From NCBI RefSeq assembly GCF_003014485.1, contig NZ_PYGA01000001.1, positions 310,001 through 374,000 of the forward strand: a stretch of DNA of 64,000 bases, read 5' to 3'. Positions 15,854-25,395 of this stretch are shown here, piece by piece; position 1 is the stretch's first letter, and each line of letters begins with the position of its first letter. Under the pieces are notes generated by a model, which saw only the letters and a program-made list of their open reading frames with translations, made no database searches and was not told the origin of the DNA. Source of the stretch: Murinocardiopsis flavida. GTDB taxonomy: Bacteria; Actinomycetota; Actinomycetes; Streptosporangiales; Streptosporangiaceae. Both the position numbers and the translations under genes were made by a program.

Positions 15854-16447
15854 GTGGCGATCCGCTTTCCCGACCGCCCTGTCCGGCCCGGTGTGCTCCG
15901 CCGCCTGGTCGGGCAGGCTCCCGATCCCAAGGGTTTCCGGGTCGAGATCATCAGGGGCCGCATCGTGCTGTCGCCGACTCCGTCGTTCAAGCACAGCGGA
16001 ATCGTCCAGCGTGTGGCGGGGCGGATCCGGGGCGGCCTGGAGCAGGGGCGCGGCGCTCTCCAGCGGCATTCGATCGCCTCTCCGCACGATCCCGACGACT
16101 ACTGCACACCGGACCTCGTCGTGGTCCCCGCCGCGATCGAGGACGAGGACGGGTGGCTGCTCGACGCCGACACCGTCGATCTCGCCGTCGAGGTGCTCTC
16201 CCCGGGCAATGCGCCCAGCGACGTCCTCGCCAAATTGGAGGAGTACGCCGCCTGGCATATCCCGGTGTACCTGTTCATCGACCCCCGCGACGGCACCGCC
16301 GTCGTCTACTCCGAGCCCTCTGATGGCAAGTACCGCACCGTTCACTAGGCCCGTTTCGGCGAGACCGTGCGGCTGCCCGGTCCGCTCGCGGGGATCGACG
16401 TCGACACCGCCGGTTTCCCGCGGTACACCGGCCGGGCACCCCGCTGA
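15854..16447 (+). pseudogene. Uma2-family (PD-(D/E)xK) gene interrupted by one in-frame amber codon
   Basis: Uma2 proteins share a restriction-endonuclease-like fold and are usually of unknown role. The first 164 codons show the family core: FRVEIIRGRIVLSPTPSFKHS, TPDLVVVPAAIEDEDG, TVDLAVEVLSPGNAPSDVLAKLEEYAAWHIPVYLFIDPRDG. TAG at 16346-16348 interrupts the last strand region, but the same frame continues with ARFGETVRLPGPLAGIDVDT to TGA 16445-16447, exactly the C-terminal part expected of Uma2. The extended stop lies inside the shared terminator hairpin. Start GTG 15854 follows AAGGAG by 5 nt. Truncated protein, recent pseudogene, or readthrough product. Confidence 0.82.
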
Positions 16448-16464
16448 CCGCGGGTCAGCGGGGT
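16438..16464. terminator. bidirectional terminator between uma2 and malQ
   Basis: ACCCCGCTGACC (16438-16449) and GGTCAGCGGGGT (16453-16464) form a perfect 12-bp stem with a 3-nt loop. The malQ stop (16455-16457) and the original uma2 stop (16445-16447) both lie within the stem. Confidence 0.7.
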
Positions 16465-18515
16465 TGCTTCGGGACTGCGGCGAGGGGGCCCAGGGCGCGG
16501 CGGACCCGTTCGGTGAGGCGGGGGTCGGCCACCAGCTCGTCCAGCAGGACCGGCCCGCCCTCGGCGTCGGTGAGCGGGATGCGCCAGTTCGGGTACTCGG
16601 TGCTGGTGCCCGGCTGGTTCTGCATGCGCCGCTCGCCGACCGCGTCGGCGAGCGACACGCCCACCAGCTCCGCGGGGGTGCGCGCGAGGTAGCCGTGCAG
16701 CGCGGCGACGACCGGCGCGGGGGCTGACAGCGGATCGACGTCCGGTGCGAGCAGGCCGAGTTCGACCAGCATCGCGCACCAGGACGCCACCAGCCCCTGC
16801 GCCTCGGCCCTCTCCTCCTCGACGGGGCGGGTGAGCAGCCCGAGCCGGTCGCGCAGGTCCACGTGCTCCGCCGAGAGGTAGGAGGCGACCGGCGGGAGGT
16901 CGTGGGTGGCGACCGTCGCCAGCGCGCCGCCGCGCCACTCCTCGGGCGGCTTGGGCCGGCCCTTGCCGTCGCGCTCGAACCACAGCACCGAGGTGCCGAG
17001 CACGCCCCGGTCGGCGAGGTGATCGCGCACCCACGGCTCGACCGTGCCCAGGTCCTCGCCGACCACGGCCGCTCCCGCCTCGTGGGCGGCGAGCACCAGC
17101 GCGCCCACCATCCCCTCGTGGTCGTAGCGGACGTAGGTGCCCTGGTCGGGCGGTGCCCCTTCGGGGATCCACCACAGCCGGAACAGGCCCATGATGTGGT
17201 CGACCCGGATCCCGCCGGCGTTGCGCATGGCCTGGCGGAGCTGCTGGAGCAGGGGGTCGTAGCCCTGCTCGGCGAGCCCGACCGGGTGCCATGGGGGCTG
17301 CGCCCAGTCCTGGCCCTGCTGGTTGAACTCGTCGGGCGGCGCGCCCACGGTCACCCCGTCGGCCAGCGCGCCGCGGTACATCCACGCGTCGGCGCCGCCG
17401 GCCTGGACCCCGACGGCGAGGTCGTGCACGATGCCGAGCGGCATGCCCGCTGCGCAGGCGCTCGCCTGGGCGGCGGCGAGCTGCTCGTCGAGGATCCACT
17501 GCGTCCAGCGGTGGAAGTCGACGTTGGGCCAGCGGTGCAGCGCCTCGGCGCCCACGGTGCGGTCGGCGACGTCGCGCAGCTCGGCCGGCCACAACCGGAA
17601 GTCGGTGCCGTTCTCCTCGGCGATGGCGCACCAGGTGGCGTACTCCACCAGTGGCGTGCCCTCGCGTTCGAGGTAGGTCTGGTAGGCGAAGTCCCTGGCC
17701 GGGGAGCGGGGCGCGGCGAAGAGGACCTCCAGTGCCGCGCGCTTCGCGTTCCAGACGGCGTCGCGGTCGAGGAGGTCGGCCGTCCGGTCGCGCTCGCGCA
17801 GCGGGCGGGCCGCGCGCTGGATGCGCTCGCGCCCGGCGGGCCCGAGGCGCGCGTACTCCGGGACGTCCTCGATGCGGATGTAGAGCGGGCTCGCGTAGCG
17901 CCGGCCCACCGGCAGGTACGGGGAGGGTTCGAGCGGGGTGCGGGGCTCGGTGGCGTGGATCGGGTTGATCAGCACGAAGGACGCCCCGAGGTCGCGCGCG
18001 CCCCAGTCGGCCAGCTCGGCGAGGTCGCGAAGGTCGCCGAGCCCCCAGGAGGAGCGGGAGCGCAGCGAGTACAGCTGGGTCATCAGACCCCATGGGCGGC
18101 CGGGCCCGCCGGGCGCCGCGGGCGGGGGCAGCCGGTCGGGCACCACCAGCATCGGCGCTTGCTGGCGGACGCCGCCGTTCTCGACGTGCAGCAGGTGCGC
18201 GCCGGGCGGCAGGTCCGGCCCGGCATCGGCCCATCCGCCGCTGTCGAGCTCGACCCAGGCCCGGGTGCCCGGCGGCAGCGGCACCTGGAGGCCGTGCCCG
18301 GCCCTGGCGACCACGGCCGGCGGCAGCAGCCGGGCCGCCTGGCGGGCCCAGTGTTCGCGCAGCGCGGCGCGGGGGTCGGCGACGTCCAGGCCGAGAGCGG
18401 TCAGCACGTGGCGCAGCGTGTCGACGGACACGCCGCCGCGGCGGCCGCGCCAGTCGACGTAGGTGGTCGCGACGCCGTGTTCCTCGGCGAGCCGGGCGAG
18501 ATCCGCATCAGTCAC
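16455..18515 (-). CDS. malQ: 4-alpha-glucanotransferase (amylomaltase)
   Basis: 686 residues, GH77 family: transfers alpha-1,4-glucan segments in maltodextrin/glycogen metabolism. Landmarks are LRSRSSWGLGDLRDLAELADWGA, ASFVLINPIHATEP, GIRVDHIMGLFRLWWIP with the nucleophile Asp, VVGEDLGTVEPWVR with the acid/base Glu, and VATHDLPPVASYLSAEH with the third acidic residue, plus the actinobacterial N-terminal domain ahead of the barrel. GTG 18513-18515 (VTDADLARLAEEHGV) is chosen, with AGGTG just upstream; the frame extends 60 codons further but is Arg/Gly/Pro-rich and not protein-like. Divergent from an MFS gene. Confidence 0.95.
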   Translation of the reverse strand: MTDADLARLAEEHGVATTYVDWRGRRGGVSVDTLRHVLTALGLDVADPRAALREHWARQAARLLPPAVVARAGHGLQVPLPPGTRAWVELDSGGWADAGPDLPPGAHLLHVENGGVRQQAPMLVVPDRLPPPAAPGGPGRPWGLMTQLYSLRSRSSWGLGDLRDLAELADWGARDLGASFVLINPIHATEPRTPLEPSPYLPVGRRYASPLYIRIEDVPEYARLGPAGRERIQRAARPLRERDRTADLLDRDAVWNAKRAALEVLFAAPRSPARDFAYQTYLEREGTPLVEYATWCAIAEENGTDFRLWPAELRDVADRTVGAEALHRWPNVDFHRWTQWILDEQLAAAQASACAAGMPLGIVHDLAVGVQAGGADAWMYRGALADGVTVGAPPDEFNQQGQDWAQPPWHPVGLAEQGYDPLLQQLRQAMRNAGGIRVDHIMGLFRLWWIPEGAPPDQGTYVRYDHEGMVGALVLAAHEAGAAVVGEDLGTVEPWVRDHLADRGVLGTSVLWFERDGKGRPKPPEEWRGGALATVATHDLPPVASYLSAEHVDLRDRLGLLTRPVEEERAEAQGLVASWCAMLVELGLLAPDVDPLSAPAPVVAALHGYLARTPAELVGVSLADAVGERRMQNQPGTSTEYPNWRIPLTDAEGGPVLLDELVADPRLTERVRRALGPLAAVPKQPR

Positions 18516-18693
18516 AGCACCTGATGATGCCCTAACGAGGCGCCGCCCGCCCTTTCCGACGCACATCCGGTCCGGCCCCGGTGCCGCCCGCGACCGCGAC
18601 CGCGCGGAGCCGGGCCCGCACCCGGGGCCGCCGGGGCCGCGCCGCGCGTTCCCTGTGGCGCGACCGTCCCGCCTCAGCGGGATAATCCTTGCC

Positions 18694-19926
18694 ATGCTGC
18701 GGTCCTATCGTCGGATCTTCGAGGTTCCCGACCTTCTCCCCATCCTCATCTGGTCGATGCTGGCGCGGCTGCACCTGCCCGGCATGCCCATCGCCCTCAC
18801 GTTCCTGGTGGCCGACTGGACCGGCTCCTACGGCCTGGCGGGTATCGCGGTGGGCGCGCTCACCCTCGGCAACGCGATCGCCGGGCCGCTGCGCGGCCGC
18901 ATGGCCGACCGCGGCGCGACCGACCGGATCATGGTCCTGTGCGGGCTTGTGTTCGCGTCGGGGCTGACCGTCATCGCGCTGCTGCCCGCCGCACTGTGGT
19001 GGGCGTCCGTGCCGCTGGCGCTCGCCACCGGGCTGTTCCAGCCGCCCGCCGGGCAGGTGGCGCGCGCACTGTGGCCGCGGCTCACCACCGGGTCCGTCCG
19101 CCAGACCATGTACGCGACCGAGTCCACCGTCCAGGAGCTGCTGTTCGTCGTCGGCCCGCTGCTGGCGGCCGCCATGGTGGCGGTCTCGGGCGGCCGGGTG
19201 GCGGTGCTGGTGCTCGCCGGGGTGTCCCTGAGCAGCTCCATCGCCTTCGCCCTCGTCCTGCGCCGCACCGGGCACGCCGGGGCCGTGGTGCCGGAAGGCG
19301 GCCCCCAGTCCGGTCCGCGGCGGTCGCTGCTGCGCAGCCGCTCGCTGATCCTGCTCTTCGCGCTCATGCTGCTGCTGGTGGCGGGGCTGGGAGCGGTCGA
19401 CCTGGTCATCGTCGCGTGGGGCCGCGAGCTCGGGTCACCCGGTGTCACGGGCGGGCTCGCCGCCATCTGGGCGCTGGGGTCGGCCGTGGGCGGCTTCGTC
19501 GCGGGCGCGCTGACCCGCCCGCCGCGGCTCGCGCGGCGCGCCGCTGCCGCGGCGCTGGGGGTCGCGGTGCTGGTCCCGCTGCTGCCACCGTTCACGTCGC
19601 TGTCGCCGTGGCTCATCTCGCCGGTGCTGTTCGCCGCGGGTCTCGCCATCGCGCCGACGCTCGCCGCCGCCACGTCCCTGATCGGCGAGATCGCCCCGGA
19701 GGAGCGGCGGGCCGAGGCGTTCGGCTGGCTGAACACCGCGGTCGCCACGGGCCTGGCCGGGTCGGCACCCGTGGCCGGGTGGCTCCTCGATGTCGCCGGG
19801 GTCGCCGCGGGGGTCGGTGCCGCGGCCGTCGCCATGGCGCTGGCAGCGGTGCTGAGCCTGCTGGTGCCCGGCCCGCCCGGTGCGGCCGGGGCCGCCGCCG
19901 CTCCCGAGCCCGACCGCGCGGCCTGA
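18694..19926 (+). CDS. MFS transporter
   Basis: 410 residues with about twelve hydrophobic helices. Motif A-like sequence between helices 2 and 3 reads GPLRGRMADRGATDRIM; the sequence LITAAxS-like stretch in the second half is ATSLIGEIAPEERRAEAFGWLNTAVATGLAGSAPVAGWLLD, common in MFS exporters with promiscuous or sugar-efflux roles. Substrate unknown. The stop is only 17 bp from the stop of the convergent amidase gene and no strong hairpin is seen between them. Confidence 0.9.
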   Translation: MLRSYRRIFEVPDLLPILIWSMLARLHLPGMPIALTFLVADWTGSYGLAGIAVGALTLGNAIAGPLRGRMADRGATDRIMVLCGLVFASGLTVIALLPAALWWASVPLALATGLFQPPAGQVARALWPRLTTGSVRQTMYATESTVQELLFVVGPLLAAAMVAVSGGRVAVLVLAGVSLSSSIAFALVLRRTGHAGAVVPEGGPQSGPRRSLLRSRSLILLFALMLLLVAGLGAVDLVIVAWGRELGSPGVTGGLAAIWALGSAVGGFVAGALTRPPRLARRAAAAALGVAVLVPLLPPFTSLSPWLISPVLFAAGLAIAPTLAAATSLIGEIAPEERRAEAFGWLNTAVATGLAGSAPVAGWLLDVAGVAAGVGAAAVAMALAAVLSLLVPGPPGAAGAAAAPEPDRAA

Positions 19927-19943
19927 CCCCGCCCTACTCGTTC

Positions 19944-21386
19944 CTACTCGTCCCAGATGGGCGGCTTGCGGTCGGCCCAGGGCCGGGCCGCCTCCAGCTG
20001 CGCCGACAGCGCGATCAGGGTCGGCTCGCCGCCCATGCGCCCGGCGAGTTGCACGCCGATGGGCAGCCCCGCCTCGTTGACGTGCAGGGGGAGGCTCACC
20101 GCCGGCTGCCCGGTGATGTTGAAGACCGTCGTGTAGGGGGTGAACTCCGCCATGCGGCGGAACTCCGCCTCGGGGTCGCCGTCGGCGTCGAAGTGGCCGA
20201 CGGGCACCGGCGGGAGCGCGACGGTCGGGGTGAGGACGGCGTCGAAGCGCTGCAACGCCGCCAGCGCGGCGCGCACCGCCTGCTGGAGGGCCGAGGTGGC
20301 GTCGAGGTACTCGGCGATGGAGTGGCGCCCGGCCCGTTCGCGCAGCCAGCGCGTGATGGGGCGGAGCCGCGGCTCGTCTGCCGGCGCCACCGGGTACCGG
20401 GTCGCCATGGCGGCCCACACCAGTTCGAACCGGTCGAGCATCGCCGGGTCGAACGGCGCCTCGATCTCCTCGACCTCGTGGCCCAGGTCGCCGAGCAGCG
20501 CAAGGGTCGACCGGTAGGCGGCGAGGACGTCGGGGTGCGCCTCGGCGCCGCGCACGGGCGGGGCGCTGAACGCGGCGATCCGCAGCCGCCCGGGGTCGCG
20601 CGTGGCGTGTTCGAGGAAGGTGCTGTCGGGGTCGAGCGGCGGGGCGGTGTAGTAGTCGCCCGGCCGGTTGACGGCGAGCACGTCGAGCAGCATCGCCGCG
20701 TCGGCGACGGTGCGGGCGAGCGGGCCGGTGGCGGCGAGCCCGATGAGGTCGGGGCGGACGGGGGCGGCGGTGACCCGCCCGCGCGTGGGCTTGATGCCGT
20801 ACAGCCCGCACACGCTCGCGGGGATGCGGATGGACCCGCCGCCGTCGCTGCCCTGGGCGACCGGCGCGAGCCCCGCCGCCACCGCGGCGGCGGCCCCGCC
20901 GCTGGAGCCCCCGGCGGACAGGGCGAGGTCCCACGGGGTCCGGGCGGGCGGCGCGACGGCGTTCTCGGTGTAGCAGGTGAGGCCGAACTCCGGGGTGTTG
21001 GTCTTGCCCGGGATGACGGCCCCCGCGGCACGCAGCTCCGCCACGTACTCCTCGTCGATCCGGGCGACCTGGTCGCGGTAGGGCTCGGCGCCCCAGGTCC
21101 ACCGTTCGCCCGCGACCATGTCGAGGTCCTTGACGGGCACGCAGAGGCCGGACAGCGGCGGCGTGGCGGAGGGCGCGCCGGCGTCCGCGTCGGCGCGGAT
21201 CCGCCGCTCGGCATTGCGGGCTTGCTCACGCGCCGTTTCTTGAGCGACCGAAACAAAGGCGCCGATTCGTTCGCCGTGGCGTTCGATTCGCGCGAGGTAG
21301 TGGTCGGTGACCTCGACGGGGGAAAGCTCCCGGCGGCGGATCTGGTCGACCTGCTCAACGGCCGTCAAGTCGTGGATCTGGGGCAT
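19944..21386 (-). CDS. amidase-signature-family amidase
   Basis: 480 residues. The Ser-cisSer-Lys triad of the amidase signature family is present: Lys in CVPVKDLDM, the two Ser residues in SAGGSSGGAAAAVAAGLAPVAQGSDGGGSIRIPA. The substrate-binding end (NITGQPAVSLPLHVNEAGLPIGVQLAGRMGGE) is also typical. These enzymes hydrolyse amides, from 6-aminohexanoate oligomers to aryl acylamides; the substrate here cannot be predicted. The start ATG 21384-21386 is followed by the family-like PQIHDLTAVEQVDQIRRRELSPVE. Confidence 0.93.
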   Translation of the reverse strand: MPQIHDLTAVEQVDQIRRRELSPVEVTDHYLARIERHGERIGAFVSVAQETAREQARNAERRIRADADAGAPSATPPLSGLCVPVKDLDMVAGERWTWGAEPYRDQVARIDEEYVAELRAAGAVIPGKTNTPEFGLTCYTENAVAPPARTPWDLALSAGGSSGGAAAAVAAGLAPVAQGSDGGGSIRIPASVCGLYGIKPTRGRVTAAPVRPDLIGLAATGPLARTVADAAMLLDVLAVNRPGDYYTAPPLDPDSTFLEHATRDPGRLRIAAFSAPPVRGAEAHPDVLAAYRSTLALLGDLGHEVEEIEAPFDPAMLDRFELVWAAMATRYPVAPADEPRLRPITRWLRERAGRHSIAEYLDATSALQQAVRAALAALQRFDAVLTPTVALPPVPVGHFDADGDPEAEFRRMAEFTPYTTVFNITGQPAVSLPLHVNEAGLPIGVQLAGRMGGEPTLIALSAQLEAARPWADRKPPIWDE

Positions 21387-21557
21387 GTCCGCCAGTGTAG
21401 GCGCCGGGGCGCATGAGGCAGCGGGGACGGGATCTGCTGCTGTTAGGGTTCTCTAGAGAAGATGGGGAAGAGCAATTATTCCCTGCGAATCACCGCCGGA
21501 CACGTGACAAAGCCTCACTCCATGGGCAATCCCTAGGCAAGGCAAGTGTGAGTCCAG

Positions 21558-22424
21558 ATGTACTGGGTCTCGCATACGTATCGAACTAACCTCGGAACCG
21601 TGGAATCAGCAACCAGCACAAAGAACACGGACCAAGCGTCCGACGCCCGACGTCGCGCGTCCGACAGTTCAACGTCACCTTTCGTCGCTGCCAAGGGCAA
21701 GAGTTCCCGTGATTCCCAGGGCTCCAAAGACGCGGCCCGCACGACCTACAGTGACCTGCTGGCATCCGGTGCGTTACGCCGCAACGTGCTCCGCGCCGCT
21801 GCGGCCGTCGCCGCAGGGGCCGCCGCCGGCGTGCTCACCGCCGACTGGCGCATCGGTGCGACGATCGGCATCGCCGCCGCCATCGCCTTCGCGGTGCACA
21901 CCTCGCGCCGCACCTCCGAAGTCCCGCGCTGGCGCCGCCCGTCGGCGGCACAGCGCCGCACCGAAGCCCAGTTGAAGGTCATGAAGCGCCTGGGCTACCA
22001 GGTGCTGCACGCCAGGGGCATCCCCGGCGGCAACGGCCAGATCGACCACTTCATCGTCGGCCGCCGCGGCGCGTTCGCCATCGACTCCGAGTCGTGGGAC
22101 AAGCGGCTGCCCCTGCACAACAAGCTGGAGAAGCTCTACCACGGCCGCTTCTCCAAGAACGAGCGCATCGACGAGGCCCTGGAGGAGGCGCGCGAGGCCC
22201 AGCGGCTGGTCAGTGAGGAACTCGGCCGGTCCGTCAGCGTCCGCGCCGCACTCGCCATCTACGGCCCGACCATGCCGTGGGACCACCACAACCTGCGCCG
22301 TGTCGACATCATCGCGGGCACCAAGGTCCGCAAGTGGCTGCGCACCGGCAAGGACCGGCTCACCGACAAGGAGATCAACGAGATCCACCAGGCGGCCGAG
22401 CGGGCCCTTCCGCCGCGCCACTGA
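21558..22424 (+). CDS. NERD (nuclease-related) domain membrane protein
   Basis: 288 residues from ATG 21558; GTG 21600 is an alternative and neither has a strong ribosome site. A charged Ser/Arg-rich N-terminus precedes hydrophobic stretches (NVLRAAAAVAAGAAAGVL, IGATIGIAAAIAFAVH), then a NERD domain: AQLKVMKRLGYQVLHARGIPGGNGQIDHFIVGRRGAFAIDSESWD. NERD is a predicted PD-(D/E)xK nuclease-like fold; the Asp residues are seen, but the Lys expected near FAIDSES appears replaced by Ser. Role unknown. A hairpin 30 nt after the stop probably ends the transcript before ilvD. Confidence 0.8.
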   Translation: MYWVSHTYRTNLGTVESATSTKNTDQASDARRRASDSSTSPFVAAKGKSSRDSQGSKDAARTTYSDLLASGALRRNVLRAAAAVAAGAAAGVLTADWRIGATIGIAAAIAFAVHTSRRTSEVPRWRRPSAAQRRTEAQLKVMKRLGYQVLHARGIPGGNGQIDHFIVGRRGAFAIDSESWDKRLPLHNKLEKLYHGRFSKNERIDEALEEAREAQRLVSEELGRSVSVRAALAIYGPTMPWDHHNLRRVDIIAGTKVRKWLRTGKDRLTDKEINEIHQAAERALPPRH

Positions 22425-22455
22425 GCGCGCCGCGCACGGCACCGCGAGCAGACCC

Positions 22456-22481
22456 GACCGGGCGGCATCCGCCGTCCGGTC
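22456..22481 (+). terminator. hairpin after the NERD gene
   Basis: GACCGGGCGG and CCGCCGTCCGGTC pair around a short loop with one bulge, 31 nt beyond the NERD stop and upstream of ilvD. Confidence 0.45.
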
Positions 22482-22586
22482 TCACAATGCGAGAAATCGG
22501 ATCTTCCAACCCGAGACGCGGCGGCTCCGCGGCAGGGCTACCATCGAGCAGAACAGCCGTTCACCTCGATCCCGGGAGATCACCCC

Positions 22587-24452
22587 ATGCCCGCGCTCCG
22601 CTCTCGTACGGTCACTCATGGCAGGAACATGGCCGGCGCGCGCGCACTTCTGCGCGCCACCGGTGTGGAACGTGCGGACTTCGGCAAGCCCATCGTCGCC
22701 ATCGCGAACAGCTTCACGGAGTTCGTCCCCGGCCACGTCCACCTCCGCGAGGTCGCCGACGTCGTCGCGGGCGCCGTGCGCGAGGCGGGTGCCATCCCCC
22801 GCGAGTTCAACACCATCGCCGTCGACGACGGCATCGCCATGGGCCACAGCGGCATGCTGTACTCGCTGCCGAGCCGCGAGCACATCGCCGACGCCGTCGA
22901 GTACATGGTCAACGCCCACTGCGCCGACGCGCTGGTGTGCGTGTCGAACTGCGACAAGATCACCCCGGGCATGCTGCTCGCCGCAATGCGGCTGAACATC
23001 CCGACCGTGTTCGTCTCGGGCGGCCCCATGGAGGCGGGCAAGGTCACCGTCGTCAACGGCACCGCCACAACGGTCAAGAAGCTCGACCTGATCAACCCCA
23101 TGATCGCCGCGGCCGACGAGAGCGTCTCCCAGGACGAACTCGACGAGATGGAGGAGAACGCCTGCCCCACCTGCGGCTCCTGCTCGGGCATGTTCACGGC
23201 CAACTCCATGAACTGCCTGACCGAGGCGATCGGGCTGGCCCTGCCCGGCAACGGCACCGTCCTCGCCACGCACACCGCGCGCAAGAAGCTGTACGAGGAC
23301 GCCGGCCGCCTGGTGGTCGAGGCCGCGCAGCGCTACTACCGCGACGACGACCCGTCGGTGCTCCCGCTGTCGATCGCGACCCCGGCGGCGTTCGCCAACG
23401 CCATGGCGCTCGACGTCGCCATGGGCGGCTCCACCAACACCATCCTGCACCTGCTCGCCGCCGCCACCGAGGCCGACGTCAAGTTCGGGCTGCCCGAGAT
23501 CGACGAGCTGTCGCGGCGGGTGCCCTGCCTGTGCAAGGTCGCGCCGAACACCGACAAGTACCACGTCGAGGACGTCCACCGCGCCGGCGGCATCCCGGCG
23601 ATCCTGGGCGAACTGGCGCGCGGCGGGCTGCTCGACACCTCACTGCCGACCGTGCACGGCAAGACCGTCGCGGAGTACCTGTCCGAGTGGGACATCACCT
23701 CGCCCGACGTCCTGCCCGAGGCCGAGGAGCTGTTCCACGCCGCGCCGGGCGGCGTGCGCACCACCAAGGCGTACTCGCAGTCGGTCCGGTGGGACACGCT
23801 CGACCTCGACCGCGAGAACGGGTGCATCCGCTCCGTCGGGCACGCCTACACCGCCGACGGCGGCCTGGCCGTGCTCACCGGCAACCTCGCCCCCGACGGC
23901 GCCATCGTCAAGACCGCGGGCGTCGAAGAGGAGCTGTGGACGTTCCGCGGCCCGGCGCGGGTCTTCGAGAGCCAGGAGGACGCGGTCGACGGCATCCTCG
24001 CCAAGCGGGTGCAGCCCGGCGACGTCGTGGTCATCCGCTACGAGGGGCCCAAGGGCGGGCCCGGCATGCAGGAGATGCTGTACCCGACCAGCTTCCTCAA
24101 GGGCCGCGGGCTCGGCAAGGCGTGCGCGCTCATCACCGACGGCCGGTTCTCCGGCGGCACATCGGGGCTGTCCATCGGCCATGCCTCGCCCGAGGCCGCC
24201 TCGGGCGGCGACATCGCCCTGGTCCGCGACGGCGACACCATCACCATCGACATCCCCGAGCGTGTGCTGCGCCTGGAGGTCGGCGACGACGAACTCGCCG
24301 AACGCCGCGCGGCGCTGGTGCGCGAACTGGGCGGCTTCCGGCCCAAGGACCGGGTGCGCCCGGTCTCGGCGGCCCTGCGCGCCTACGCGGCGCTCGCGAC
24401 CTCGGCGTCGACCGGCGCGGCCCGCGACGTCGGCCAGGTCGAGAAGGGCTGA
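22587..24452 (+). CDS. ilvD: dihydroxy-acid dehydratase
   Basis: 621 residues; the Fe-S enzyme that dehydrates 2,3-dihydroxy-isovalerate and its methyl homologue in valine, leucine and isoleucine synthesis. It has the three cluster-binding cysteine regions, [28 protein letters not shown] and, further in, family stretches [35 protein letters not shown] and the Ser-containing catalytic loop. GGGAGAT sits 6 nt before ATG 22587. A short C-terminal tail ([18 protein letters not shown]) is extra relative to E. coli. No other ilv gene is nearby, as is common for ilvD in actinomycetes. Confidence 0.97.
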   Translation: MPALRSRTVTHGRNMAGARALLRATGVERADFGKPIVAIANSFTEFVPGHVHLREVADVVAGAVREAGAIPREFNTIAVDDGIAMGHSGMLYSLPSREHIADAVEYMVNAHCADALVCVSNCDKITPGMLLAAMRLNIPTVFVSGGPMEAGKVTVVNGTATTVKKLDLINPMIAAADESVSQDELDEMEENACPTCGSCSGMFTANSMNCLTEAIGLALPGNGTVLATHTARKKLYEDAGRLVVEAAQRYYRDDDPSVLPLSIATPAAFANAMALDVAMGGSTNTILHLLAAATEADVKFGLPEIDELSRRVPCLCKVAPNTDKYHVEDVHRAGGIPAILGELARGGLLDTSLPTVHGKTVAEYLSEWDITSPDVLPEAEELFHAAPGGVRTTKAYSQSVRWDTLDLDRENGCIRSVGHAYTADGGLAVLTGNLAPDGAIVKTAGVEEELWTFRGPARVFESQEDAVDGILAKRVQPGDVVVIRYEGPKGGPGMQEMLYPTSFLKGRGLGKACALITDGRFSGGTSGLSIGHASPEAASGGDIALVRDGDTITIDIPERVLRLEVGDDELAERRAALVRELGGFRPKDRVRPVSAALRAYAALATSASTGAARDVGQVEKG

Positions 24453-24460
24453 GGACCCCG

Positions 24461-24485
24461 GCGCCGCCGCGCAACGCGGCGGCGC
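24461..24485. terminator. bidirectional terminator between ilvD and the zinc-ribbon gene
   Basis: GCGCCGCCGCG and CGCGGCGGCGC form a perfect 11-bp stem around CAA, 8 nt after the ilvD stop and about 30 nt after the convergent stop. Confidence 0.65.
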
Positions 24486-24518
24486 GCGGGCAGTCCCACG
24501 CGGGCCGTCACGCGCGGG

Positions 24519-24716
24519 TCAGCCGCAGCACCCGCCGCCGCAGCACCCCCCGCTCTGCGGGGGTGCCGCGGTGCCGCCCACGGCGGCGGCCGACAGGAGC
24601 TTCACGGTGTCGTCGTGCCCGTTGGGGCAGGCGGCGGGGGCCGCCGACTCGGCCATGGGGCGCGCGATTTCGAAGGTCGCGCCGCAGGACCGGCAGCGGT
24701 AGTCGTATCGGGGCAT
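24519..24716 (-). CDS. FmdB-type zinc-ribbon protein
   Basis: 65 residues starting MPRYDYRCRSCGATFEIARPMAE. The CRSC pair, with a second Cys region in ACPNGHDD, makes the small zinc ribbon of the FmdB/CxxC_CxxC_SSSS family of putative regulators. The C-terminus is a striking Cys/Gly run ending GGCCGGGCCG, which may bind additional metal or simply be tail. ATG 24714-24716 is chosen because the family starts exactly here; a further-upstream start would add nine residues. Function within the family is not well defined. Confidence 0.82.
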   Translation of the reverse strand: MPRYDYRCRSCGATFEIARPMAESAAPAACPNGHDDTVKLLSAAAVGGTAAPPQSGGCCGGGCCG

Positions 24717-24846
24717 GGGGCCAGCATAGGGAAGCGGGCGCACCGGCGCGCGGCAAGGTTGCGACCGGCCGGCGCGCCGCGAAGGCCCGCCCGGGAACGG
24801 TCGGGACCGTGGACTCCGGTCCCGGGCGGAAACGGCGGTCAGGCGA

Positions 24847-25395
24847 TCACGCCGCGACGCGGGGCATGTACTGCGCCCACTGGGGGTCGCCGTGGTTCTC
24901 GCCGTTGATGAGCCGCCAGTGCAGACCCTTGGGAACGGTCGGGGTGACGTTCAGTTCCCAGCCGATCTCGTCGAGCAGGTGGTCGGCCTTGCGGTGGTTG
25001 CAGGTCTTGCACGAGGCCACGACGTTCTCCCACACGTGCGCGCCGCCGCGGCTGCGCGGGATGACGTGGTCGATGGTCTCGGCGCGCCGCTCGCAGTACG
25101 CGCAGTGGAAGCTGTCGCGCCGCATGAGCGCCACCCGCGTGAGCGGGACCCTGCGCCGGTAGGGCACCCGGATGTAGCGCCGCAGCCGGATGACCGAGGG
25201 GACCGACAGCGCCGCGCTCGCGGAGTGCAGGACGGCGCCGGCGGTGTCGCCGTGCACCACATCGGCTTTTTCCCGCAACACCAGCAACACGGCTCGGCGC
25301 AGCGGTACGGTCGTCAGCGGTTCGTAACTCGCGTTGAGCAGCAGTACGTGGCGGCTGATCACCGGTCCGCCCTCCGTACCGCGCCGCGCGCTCAT
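24847..25395 (-). CDS. HNH endonuclease family protein
   Basis: 182 residues. The C-terminal HNH domain reads FHCAYCERRAETIDHVIPRSRGGAHVWENVVASCKTCNHRKADHLL: the CxxC pairs, the central DHVIPRSRGG with catalytic His, and the Asn and final His are all present. The N-terminal domain (RHVLLLNASYEPLTTVPLRRAVLLVL) is the conserved actinobacterial extension of this family, which is widespread and chromosomal rather than phage-specific; its role is unknown. ATG 25393-25395 overlaps the stop of a 39-aa gene as ATGA, favouring this start over GTG 25360-25362. Confidence 0.92.
   Translation of the reverse strand: MSARRGTEGGPVISRHVLLLNASYEPLTTVPLRRAVLLVLREKADVVHGDTAGAVLHSASAALSVPSVIRLRRYIRVPYRRRVPLTRVALMRRDSFHCAYCERRAETIDHVIPRSRGGAHVWENVVASCKTCNHRKADHLLDEIGWELNVTPTVPKGLHWRLINGENHGDPQWAQYMPRVAA

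Noticed and set aside
12011-16348. Very long open frames antisense or parallel to real genes, for example one spanning over 1400 codons here
   Set aside because: Extreme GC removes stop codons in other frames; these frames are Arg/Pro/Ala-rich and overlap pepN, whose own frame shows clear enzyme motifs.
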